This document shows positions 49,105 to 59,165 of a stretch of DNA of 64,000 nt, piece by piece. Below the pieces are notes generated by a model, which saw only the letters and a program-made list of their open reading frames with translations, did no database searches and was not told the origin of the DNA. Position 1 is the stretch's first letter. Every line of letters begins with the position of its first letter. This DNA comes from Planococcus citri (taxonomy: Eukaryota; Arthropoda; Insecta; Hemiptera; Pseudococcidae): positions 76,037,469 through 76,101,468 of the forward strand of contig NC_088677.1 in NCBI RefSeq assembly GCF_950023065.1. The letters are read 5' to 3'. The translations under genes were made by a program, and so were the position numbers.

Positions 49105-49640
49105 TCGGACTCTTCTGACTCGAAACTGGATTCATAATACATATCATAGTCATATGACTTATAAAAATTTTTATCTTCTGTTTTGAATTTTTGGTGGCCC
49201 AAATGTGAATTTTCATCATTTTGAAACAAGAAAAAAATTGTCCCGAGCGAAGCAAGAATGAAAGTTTTTGAAAAAGTGATCTTGAAAGGCCTAAAAACGA
49301 TATTTTTTTTTCAGAAAATTGATTTTGAAAAAAAGAGGACAGCCCTGAGAAAAGCGACAGTGAAAATTTGGGAGAATTTTCATTTTGAGAGAACTGAAAA
49401 CAATAATGTTTTTCAATGCAAAAAGTTTATCGTTTTGATGTTTAAAATTTTGAGAATAGGCTCGAGTGAGAGCGAAAGTTCTTAAAAATTTGTGTTTTGA
49501 TAAGTAAAAAAACAGGGGTTTCTTTCATCACATGGTCTTTCTTTTGCCAGCCTCTCCATGAATACACGGGCCGAGAGGGCGAACTGTTCCCTTTATTGTC
49601 CCCTCACCTCCCCTCGACAGTTCTGCCTCGGTCTAAAGTT
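49105..49640. repeat. dispersed repeat, copy B (inverse of 19.7-20.1 kb)
   Basis: 'gtcccgagcgaagcaagaatgaaag' type sequence near 49235 and 'acaggggtttctttcatcac..ggtctttcttttgccagc' near 49512-49550 are reverse complements of blocks at 19.8-20.06 kb, in matching mirrored order. The shared flanks mark one family in opposite orientation about 29 kb apart. Confidence 0.6.
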
Positions 49641-51260
49641 TTCAAAATTTGAAAAATTTTCAATTGTTTCGAATTTTTTTTGAACACTTTTTTCAGTTTG
49701 GTTTGTTTTTGATTTCTTTAATACTTGCATACGAGTATGATCCCTTTTAGACCATTAGAAACGTTCAAAGTTCATTTCTGTCAAATCCAAGAGTTTTACA
49801 CATGTTCATTTTTTTCTTTTAAAAGATGATGCATTTCATTTTTTTTTCTGAAGAACCCCTGCATCAAAATTTGGACCTGGTATTGATTGAAAGTTCTCCT
49901 TTATTTCAAAATCCAAAGTCATCGAATAAAAAACAGAGAGCAATGCATTTTTTCAAACAGTATGCTTGCAAGTGAATCCAACTTGCAGTTCTGCACTAAC
50001 TACACGAGAAGTGGGCAGATCTAGACCATGCGCAGGACTTGGCTTATCACAGTGCCATATTTTTTGTTCTCATTTAAGAACGATAGCGGTGCTATTAACT
50101 ATGGTCATTAATTCCCCATATATAATGAGTATAAAAGGTCGTGATACCGATACGGTTGCGTATTTGTACAGAAAAATGGAATACGAGTACCGGTAATGTG
50201 TAACATGGAGGCTGGGTGTGGATGAATGTGAGTGGGAAGGGAAGTGAAAAGGAGAAAACTCGCTGATTGTGTGCGTATATAAGAGTATTTTATGACGAAT
50301 ATAGTTTGCAACACTCGTGTGTAATGTACTTTTTACATTACCTATACACATACACGAATTTATGTGAGCTGTGCTGTTGTATTAGTGTGTGAGCTTCGTA
50401 CATTTGAGCCCAGCTTCTCATATACTACAGTATACCGTTCTCCGCAGCAGATACGATATGAAAAATCATTACATTATTACAATTTACTTTCACGGTAACG
50501 AAGCTACGTGAATAGCATAAGTAAACATGTATTCGAAAGATTGTGTACCTAATATCATCTATAATACCTACACACGTAGTACACTCGAGGTACCTCTACC
50601 TTCAACTCACTACCACCCACTCATCGCGACTATCGGCGACTCGAATGCGACGCACGAGTCTACAGTATAACGAAACGAATTAGTTATCAAGAGAAACAAA
50701 AATCTATACAGCGAGCCCGAGCCCGAGCCGCGAACAGTGATTTTTCCAGTCCTCATACCGTATCATTGGACCTACCATGAGCTCGTCCAATAAAAGATTT
50801 CCGAAACGAGGCACTCTGGTACTGAATATTATAGTGGATGCTGCCGCGAGAAAGCAAACTTGGCGAACGTGACTCTGTGCTGACTGCGACTAGAAGGCAA
50901 TTTAAAAAGCACGCCGGGTCGAGCAGCGAGCACGAAGTGCGGAGACCAACAGCGAGAAAAATCATAATGTAGATGTAATCGAAAATATCGCGTTAGGTCG
51001 AATGATAATTAAATAAAATCCATTAGATGACATCATAGTACGCCGGCTCGCGAGATAGGTAGGCAGGTCTCGCGTGCAGTGTAGGCGCATTGGGCGAGAT
51101 AGCTCTAAGTATACACGTTCTGTATTTCACTATTTCGTGTGATTTTATTTTGAGATCTACAATCGTGTCGTAAAAATTGCACCTACTCTATTCGTAAGGA
51201 AGCTTTTTGAATTGGCATTTGCCAATTTGAACGAAAACGAATTGAATTGAATGGCATAAA
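49641..51260. other. unique intronic island
   Basis: About 49900-51240 is unique, with GAGCCCGAGCCCGAGCC near 50715 and several CpGs. It contains no recognised exon. Opposite-strand frames over 50070-50351 look like chance. Confidence 0.4.
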
Positions 51261-51264
51261 ACTC

Positions 51265-51930
51265 CCCTGTAACCAGAATGTCAAGTCCTCAAGTTGATTT
51301 TTGGATTTTTAGCGAAATTGAATCCCTAATTCGAAAACTACCAGTTTCGGACCATTCTGGAGCCTCTGGCGAATTTTCAACGTTCCTTGAAAATTTCATT
51401 TCAAAATTTGACACCAATTTTTGAACTCACCCCCCACACCTTCCCCTCATCGCTGTTTTTCTAGACACCCCTCCCCCCTCCTTAAAAAAAACGAAAAATG
51501 AACTTATTGCAGTCTGCTATCCACCTCCTCAAATGATACTAGAAGATCCAAAAATGAACTTATGCACTAATAATTCTGTCTAGTGCTTATAGAGCACCCT
51601 ATGGGACACCCTCTCGACCGTTTCAAGTGATTATCGTCGAATTATCAATTTCTAAAAAAAAATTTCCATAATTTGTCAGTTTATCAAAATTTACTTTCGA
51701 ACTGGCATCTCTTTGGAATTTCTAGGAAATCATCAAAAGTGATCGAAAGGGTGCCTAGTAGGTACCAACCACTGTTACAACTGCCCAAGTTCATTTTTCA
51801 CCCATTCAGAGCAGTTTGAAATTGATGGATACAATATTGGAAAGCCACTGGAGACTCCAGAATGATACAGAACTGGAAGTTTCCGAGTTGGGAGGTTGAA
51901 AGAACTGGTTCACATATTGCATAAAGGAGT
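51265..51930. repeat. degenerate fold-back (inverted) repeat of about 0.65 kb
   Basis: 'ccagtttcggaccattctggagcctctggcg' near 51346 pairs with 'ccactggagactccagaatgatacagaactgg' near 51845. Nearer the centre, 'caccctctcgaccgtttcaagtgat' pairs with 'atcaaaagtgatcgaaagggtgcc'. The CTGGAG/CTCCAG core recalls the larger fold-back family. It is more diverged and has no clear termini. Confidence 0.45.
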
Positions 51931-53165
51931 TTGAGAGTCGCCGTTATTTTATGTTTTTTTTTTCAATTTTTCCAGTTTTTTAAAAATTTTCCAAAAATTT
52001 AAAAATCAACTTCAGCTCTTGAAATTTTGTTTACAAAAGTTTTTGGACATACTACTTCAATACGAGTACACCAAAACATTTAAAATTTTTCCTGTGTCTT
52101 ATTGAAGTCATTTGGCAATGGTTTTTTGATAGGCTTTATCAAAATTCAAAACAAAAAACGACTCACTTATTTAATGACAGAATTATTCGAAAATTTGGAA
52201 AAAAGAAGGACCTTCGGGCAAAAAAAAGGACTCATAGGCAAAAAGACAAACTTTTACCAACCTAGAAGGACCCGGTAGGACTGTTGAATTCCCTGTTAGA
52301 AACAAAGTCCTGAAGATGAGTAGGATTTTCCTCATAAAAACGTGAGATTCTTTCTGAAGTTTTTTCAAAAAATTTTAAGGCATCTGAATTCACAGCTTTT
52401 TTGTGTCATGGAAGGACTCCTTTTAAAAAAAGTTTTCTACCAATTTTGTTTGAAAATTTACGTTTTATATCACCATTTTTGGCCAAAAAAAAAAAATGGT
52501 GTACTCGTACATATATATAAGAGATGAAAAAATTTATAAATTTAGTTTTAAAAAAGGCCTAATTTGATTTATCCATCAAATCAAAAATTCCTTGGCTCAA
52601 CTTCTGGTCTTCCTCTCCCCTCCTCCTATACCTCCTCATACGAGGTTTTGTGATTTCGGCGCGGTTTTTAGAGATCTTGTTTTTGAGTTTCGATTTGATT
52701 TTTTTTCTGATACTTTCAGCCTTTCACCTCTCAACATGCAAATGATAAAAAAAACTCGTTTGCTTTGGGAAGTAAAATAAAATAATAAGAGTTCGAAATG
52801 CAAATCTAATGACTTTTATAGTAAACAAAATTCAGAGGGAGGAATATGTGATGGGAAGGGGGGCAAAAACATTTTCAACATTTTGAAATTTTTCGTGCAT
52901 ATCACCATTATTAAAAAAATAACCCTCTTCCTCGGGTGTCTCTTGCTTCGAAGTTTCGCTTCATCGAGTTTCCATCGCACCCTCTCGAAGTTGTTAAGAT
53001 TTCGAGAGAAAATAATCCTCTATTTTTAAAACTGCAATTTTTCTTCAAGTTCAAAAAAACTCGTTCCAAAAGACCCCCCCCCCCTTCGAAAAAAAGTTTT
53101 AAAACAAAAAAAAATGCAATTCAAATTTAACTAAAATCCCACATCCGAATTTTTCTGAATAAAAT
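51931..53165. other. A/T-rich intronic stretch
   Basis: Low-complexity A/T-rich DNA with a C run at about 53075-53085. No exon or defined unit recognised. Confidence 0.35.
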
Positions 53166-53169
53166 TATA

Positions 53170-53700
53170 TTTTCAAGAGAAAACCATCTCCCGTCTCCTA
53201 AGCCATGTTAGCCCCCCAGCATAAGGAACCCCAAATTTGTACAAAATCTAAAAAAAATGGAAATGGAATAAATCAAAGCTGGTAATTTTCTATTTTGGAA
53301 ATTTCCTATTTCTGCTTCAAATGACTCTGAACAATACCATTTTCAAGAAAAATTTTTTCTTTCTCGGTCCCCAAAACAATATCGGCCTCTTTGTACGGGT
53401 GCCCTTAAAGCTTGCATACAAAATTTAAACAATTGAAAATTGAAGTCGTCGCTGAAAAATTTTCTACTTCAAGTACCCACCCTTAAAAACCTTACTGAAT
53501 GAGCCTCTTTCAGGAAAATAAAAATCTCTAGCCCTTTACCCCAATAATGTTGACCCTTTAAAATGTTGAAAATTCTTCTGAATAAATTTCTTGTCAAGAA
53601 TCACTCTTACTCTCTCCAATGTTGGTCCTTTTACACAGAGACCCTCAAAATTGGAAAAAAAATCAAAAAATCGACTTTTTAATAGATATTTTTTAAAGAG
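53170..53700. repeat. dispersed repeat family, minus-orientation locus
   Basis: 'ccccaaaacaatatcggcctctttgtacgggtgccc' type sequence near 53370 is the reverse complement of the 'gggagctccatacaagagagccaacggcatttgg' type unit at 39.8 kb. Related blocks recur near 53207, 53549 and 53623. Confidence 0.4.
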
Positions 53701-55147
53701 GCTCATGTAGAGGAAATTTTTAAAGTGAGGACTTAATCGCCTTTTTTTTCATGATATGTAAGGGAGGGAGGGAGGAGGAGGGGGGGGGGGTCAAAACTGT
53801 AGAACAATTGTTCTCTGATGAAAATGCACCAAATCCTAAAATTGAAACATGAGAATTTTAATTTTTTGAATTTTTCTTGTTTTTTGAAAACTATGAGAGG
53901 AGGTACTTTCAGGCAAGACTCGAGTTTGTCTTTGAAGAGCTGAAATTGCCTAAGAATTTTCTTCGTTCATAAAAACTGACAACTTTCAGAGGGTTAGAGC
54001 AACAAAAATGCTCAAAAAGTTCACACAGCCAACCCTCGTACCCCCCCCCCCCCCCATTTCCACACAACCAAACAGTCTCCAGAGCATCAAAACGACCCAA
54101 ACCCAACCCAGATTCACAATTTTCCTCCACCAGCTAGCTTTCTCACCCTTCTCCACAAATCTGAACCTCAGAACTTATGTATTTTAAGCCTTTAGCACCT
54201 CTAAGAAAACTCGTATCGAAAACTTTAGGCAATTGTAAGGATCCAATTCGAGATACAGTCACGTATTCTGGCCCACACGACACATATGTCATCGTACATA
54301 ATCGATTACACTCGGCTCGATGACGAGGGAAAATTTCACGCGTGTGGCAATTACACGCGTCTAATGATTCCATTAACGTACGTTAATAGTGTGTTATTGC
54401 TAACGAGGCTGGTCGTCGTTGATTCTCGACTCTCGAGCTCGAGCCTTTACCATATACAATCTCACGTACCTGTATAGGAGGAGCCCACCATATTACATAC
54501 GTGCAGCTCGAATCGTTCGAAGAGACGCGAGCTCATCATTTCACAGATTAAAAAATGAACGTCGTAATAATAATTCATCTCGGTACAGAACAAATCACAC
54601 ATAGTCGAGTTAGGTATTCGAAAAAGGACTCGTATTTTCTTTCAGCTGTTTCATTATCGTTAACATTTCAACTACATATTAGAGTAAATCGACTTCATTA
54701 ATACTTCCAAGTATTTAAAAGAATATTACATATTAGGACGACGACGACGACGACTAGGATGCATAATAAAAGACTTCGGCTTCGAACATCTGAAAGAAAC
54801 CAGGCCTGCTGCAAACGATTGCATTATATCTACACATAGACATACCCGAACCCATATTATACAAAATAATATGTAGATCAAAGATTACCCTAGTCCGGGA
54901 TTCGTATAAAAATATCAAAAAAAAATTCGTCGACGTATCTTCGTTGTAAATCTACCATAGATACCTACTCGTATTCTCGCAAAAACTAACCTAGCACCTT
55001 TTTTTTGGCATATTTTTCTACCCAAATTTACATACAAATTGAACTCCCGCAGCTAATTATCGATATAGTCGTAAAAAGAAAACCCTGCGAGATCTTCTCG
55101 ATAAATATAACTCGGTCTAAATACGTATTTTTTCTCTCTGTTTACAG
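53701..55147. other. A/T-rich then unique sequence upstream of the last wg exon
   Basis: G and C runs occur at 53777-53790 and 54041-54055. From about 54130 the sequence is unique and ends in the pyrimidine tract and acceptor of the last exon. There is a short GAC run at about 54738-54753. No additional exon recognised. Confidence 0.4.
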
Positions 55148-55660
55148 CACGTCGTCTCGCAGATGCGACAAGAATGCAAATGTCACGGTATGTCCGGTTC
55201 GTGTACGACAAGAACGTGCTGGATGCGATTACCAAACTTCCGCATAATCGGAGACCATCTAAAAGACCGATTCGACGGAGCTTCCCAAGTCCAAAGCACC
55301 GAAACCAACAACGAGAACTCCAAACGAACGATTACCAGAAGGAAGCGAAACCGACACAGGGCGCATTTACAACCCCTCAGTCCGGAGTACAAGCCTCCTA
55401 GCTTGATGGATCTCGTGTACTTGGAAGACTCGCCCAAATTCTGCTTATGGAATCCACGTCTGGGCATACTCGGAACCAAGGGACGTATCTGCAACGAGAC
55501 TTCGCTCGGTATGGACGGATGCGATCTTATGTGCTGCGGTCGAGGCCATCGAACGCAGGAGATCATGGTTAGAGAACGATGCGGTTGCAGTTTCCAATGG
55601 TGCTGCGAAGTCAAATGTAATATATGTAATAACAAGAAAAGCGTGCATACTTGTAAGTAG
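55148..55660 (+). CDS. wg: Wnt-1/Wingless, last coding exon with acylation site and C-terminal cysteine-rich domain
   Basis: This exon encodes the C-terminal 170 residues and a TAG stop at 55658-55660. After HVVSQMRQE comes CKCHGMSGSC, matching the Wnt family signature. The first serine of SGS (codon at 55193-55195) is by homology the residue that Porcupine acylates, which secretion and Frizzled binding require. TRTCWMRLP and FDGAS follow. A variable, basic, probably disordered insert (RRKRNRHR, about 55319-55372) comes next; insects commonly have a longer insert here. The C-terminal domain includes FCLWNPRLG, RICNETS (sequon), DGCDLMCCGRGHRT, ERCGCSFQWCCEVKC and a final VHTCK. The exon has 16 of the 23 visible cysteines. 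No frameshift or missing key residue is seen. A minus-strand frame of 180 codons over the same bases is a shadow. Confidence 0.97.
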   Translation, partial: HVVSQMRQECKCHGMSGSCTTRTCWMRLPNFRIIGDHLKDRFDGASQVQSTETNNENSKRTITRRKRNRHRAHLQPLSPEYKPPSLMDLVYLEDSPKFCLWNPRLGILGTKGRICNETSLGMDGCDLMCCGRGHRTQEIMVRERCGCSFQWCCEVKCNICNNKKSVHTCK

Positions 55661-56729
55661 TCCTGCAACCCGCACTCTTTATACCTATTCCCTATTTTAC
55701 CCCCCCCCCTTCCCCACCCTAGCATTATTACCCTGTAAAACCCCCCAGTGTCGTATTTTTATAGTATAAGTACTATGTACATGTTCCTATACATACGTCT
55801 ATACATATGTAAATATGTAGTTTTTTGTTTTTTTTTTGAATACTTATCGTCTCGTGTGTTGTATATAAATGTAAAAAAACTCTTTACCGCAACGTTCCTT
55901 CTCAAACCCACCCCAACCCCTACCCACTTTCTCGTATTTCGTTCTAGCAAGCTTCGATTTCCTTATTTTGTTTTTCACTCACTATCTTCGGTATAGGGTG
56001 ATCAAAAAGTTGTGCAAACCGTCCTTTTTCTCGAGTGAATTCATTCATCGAATCAAATTCGGGTTTTGATTGATCGAAAAATCATCTTCAAAACTGGCTC
56101 CACGAAAACTAATGAGCTGGTATCAGGTTTGGGGTAATCAGTTGGACAAAGGTCTGATCGTGACCAAAATTGATTCTCAAAAAAAAATCGAGATCATCAT
56201 TGAAACATTTACAAAAATATCGTCTTCCGATACAAAGGTAATTAAAGTTGTCGAGGTTCAATAGCAGTAAAAGGGGGGGAGGGAGGGGTTTTATAAAACT
56301 GAGCCATTCTTTATCGAATTTTTTGCCATTAAAAATGTATCGTAATGATGACAGCTGATCGACCTTCCAAGTCCAAATTTCATTATTCGCAGTTGATTGC
56401 ATTATCGTAGAATTACTGTGAGTTTCTGAAAATTCAATTTCCATCAAATTTTGAGGAACCTCCCTCATTTCTCGAGTGTGATTTTTGGGTAGATTTTGAA
56501 TTTCTCCTCTCCCTCACTCCCCCTCTAAAAACACGATAATGAGAAAATCGATCAAACACTTTCATATCAAAAGGAAAACATTATTTTGTATTTAATTTCA
56601 TCATCTTTAAAAAAAAATCAACCAGATTTGTTTTTTATCAATTTGGTCAAAATGTTAGAACAATGATGAGTTTTTGAACTGATCATCTAAAATGAGGCAA
56701 AAACTTCGGAAAAGGGTAAATTTTCAGGA

Positions 56730-59165
56730 ACCCGAATAAATGTTTACATTTTTGGTGAAATTTAATGGCATTTTTTGGGAGGGGGGAAGGAGATGAAACT
56801 CATGAACGAAATTTGGATTCACTAGGCCAACATTCGATTTGAAAATCTTGGCAGTAAATAAAAAAGCAAATTTTTTTCTTTCGAAATGTACTTTGCGTTT
56901 TCGGAAAAATTTCATAAATTTATAAAACGTATTCTGGAAGCTCAAGAGTGGGTGAAAATTACGAAATTTGGTTTTGTAAAATGCACAATTGATTAATTTA
57001 AAGTTTTGACAATTGCTGGAAATCAAATTTTTCCAGCCAAAAAGTACTGTAACGTTCTTGGAAATAATTTTGAGATTGAGAAAGACGATTGAAAATCGTT
57101 TAGAGCCTCCCAAAAAGTAGGAAATGCGAAATAAAATTTTCCCGCCAAAATTTACTTTCACGTCTTTAGAAAGTGTGAAAAATTTAGAGGGACTCTCGAA
57201 ATTTTTTTTGAAGCTGCTGAAAAGCTGAAAGTAACGAAAAACTCAGATTTGAGATGTCTACAATCTGTTCGAAAATTTCAGCAGTAGCAGGAAACCATCT
57301 TTTTCCACCAAAATTTATTTTCAATCACATTGAAGGGTCGATATTTTCTTTGAAAATTCAAACAGTAGCAGTGAATCAAATCCACTCCTCCCCCCTCACA
57401 AATATGCATTTTCACTTTATCTAAAAAATTTCAAAAATTCAGAAAGGCAATCACAATTTTTTTGGAGGTTCCAAAGTGGTTGGAAATTGCCAAATTCAGT
57501 TTTAAGAGGCTAATACTCGATTTTAAAATTTCCACTGCAATGTAGATAAAAATTGAAATTTTTTCCGCCAAAATGCATTTTCATGCTTTTGAGAAAATTC
57601 CAAAAATTCAAGAAAGCAAAAAAAACTTTTTTCGGAGGTTTAAGAAGGGCTGAAATTACAACATTTGGCGTTCAAAAGTCAGTAACTATTATTCAGTTTG
57701 AAAATTTTGACAGTAAAAAGAAATCAAATTTTTCCCGCCAAAATTGACTTAATCGTTTTTGGAAAAATTTCAAACATTCGGGATGACATTGAAAATTTAT
57801 CTAGGAGGCTCCAGAGTGGCTGGAAATTCCCAAATTCAGTTTTAAGAGGCTCATACTCGATTTTAAAATTTCCACTGTAGATGAAAATTGAAATTTTTCC
57901 CGCCAAAATGCATTTCAACGCCTTTGAGAAAATTCCAGAAATTCAAGAAAGCAAAAAAAACTTTTTTCTGAGGTTTAAGAAGGGCTGAAATTACAACATT
58001 TGGTGTTGAAAAGTCAGTAACTATTATTCAGTTTGAAAATTTCGACAGTAAAAAGAAATCAAATTTTTCCCGCCAAAATTGACTTGATCGTTTTTGGAAA
58101 AATTTCAAACATTCAGGATGACATTAAAAAATTTCCAGGAGGCTCCACAGCGGCTGGAAATTACAAAATTTGGATTTGAAAAGTCAATAAGTCAGTTTGA
58201 AAATTTTGACAGTAGAAGGAAATCAAATTTTTCCCGCCAAAATTGACTTGATCGTTTTTGAAAAAATTTCAAACATTCAGGATGACATTGAAAATTTTCC
58301 AGGAGGCTCCAGAGTGGCTGGAAATTACAAAATTCGGTTTTGAAAAGTCAATATGTATTCAGTTTGAAAATTTTGACAGTAAAAGGAAATCAATTTCAAA
58401 AATATAAAATTTTTTCCCACCAAAATTTACTTGACCGTTTTTAGAAAAATTTCAAAAAATACAACATGAAAATAAAAAAATTCCAGAAGGGAAATTACAA
58501 AATTTGGTGTTGAATTAAGTTAATAAGTATTCAGTTCAAAAAAAATATCGACGATGGACTGGTATTAAATTTTTTCCCGCCAAAATTCACGTGAAAATGT
58601 TTGGAAAAATTTTTAAAATATAGAAATATGACAGTACAATAAAAAATCGTTCTGGATGCTCCAAATTTTGTTTCGAGAAGTCGACAATCAGCTAGAAATC
58701 AAATTCTTTCCCGCCCAAATATATTTTCACAACAGTGGAAAAAAATCAAAAAATTTAAACAGATGCTCGAAATTTTTCCAAGAGATTCAGAAAGCTGGAT
58801 AATTGCAACATTTGGTTTTTTGGGATCAAAATCCTATTTGAAAATTTCGTCGATAAAAATAAATCAAATTTTTCCCGCCAAAATAATTAAACCTATTTTT
58901 TCGAAAAAAATCAAAATTCTTTGAGGGCCTTTCAAAAGCATTGAAAATCAACAGAATTTCAGTTTTCAAAGGTAAACATTCAATCTGAAAATTTCGATGG
59001 TGGACGAAAATTACATTTTTCCCGCCAAAATGCACTTTCACGTCTCTGATAACATTTTGGAAAATTTTCGAAATACAGTCGAAATTTTTCTGGCAGCTTC
59101 AGAGCATCAGAAACCACGAAATTTGGTTTTGGAAGGTCAACACTTGATTCTTGCTGGCAAAAATC
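56730..59165. repeat. tandem array of about 165-bp monomers carrying CCCGCCAAAAT
   Basis: The block CCCGCCAAAAT(G/T) followed by 'cattttca/gacttgatcg' recurs near 57140, 57569, 57734, 57900, 58070, 58231, 58416, 58577, 58711, 58875 and 59021, mostly 146-185 bp apart. Two monomer types alternate at 57569/57734 and 57900/58070, giving a local unit of about 332 bp. Many monomers also carry 'ggaggctccagagtggctgg', close to the CTGGAGGCTCCAG motif of the fold-back family. The edges are degenerate. Confidence 0.85.
56735..56740 (+). terminator. candidate polyadenylation signal AATAAA (proximal)
   Basis: This is the first canonical AATAAA found downstream of the Wnt stop codon, about 1.08 kb away. 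The hexamer is frequent by chance in this AT-rich DNA, so support is weak. Confidence 0.25.

Larger units (their letters stand above)
45278..55147 (+). other. wg: wg intron of 9.9 kb (phase 0)
   Basis: The donor is GTAAGT and the acceptor is TTTCTCTCTGTTTACAG, ending at 55147. The codons flanking it are Ser and His with no split codon. About 125 bp after the donor the intron enters a 2.9-kb higher-order tandem array. The rest is degenerate A/T-rich repeat with one unique island (about 49.9-51.2 kb) and a second unique stretch before the last exon. Confidence 0.92.

Noticed and set aside
55183..55725. 180-codon minus-strand frame over the last Wnt exon
   Set aside because: It is a shadow of the coding strand. 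The plus strand has the full set of Wnt motifs and proper splice sites.
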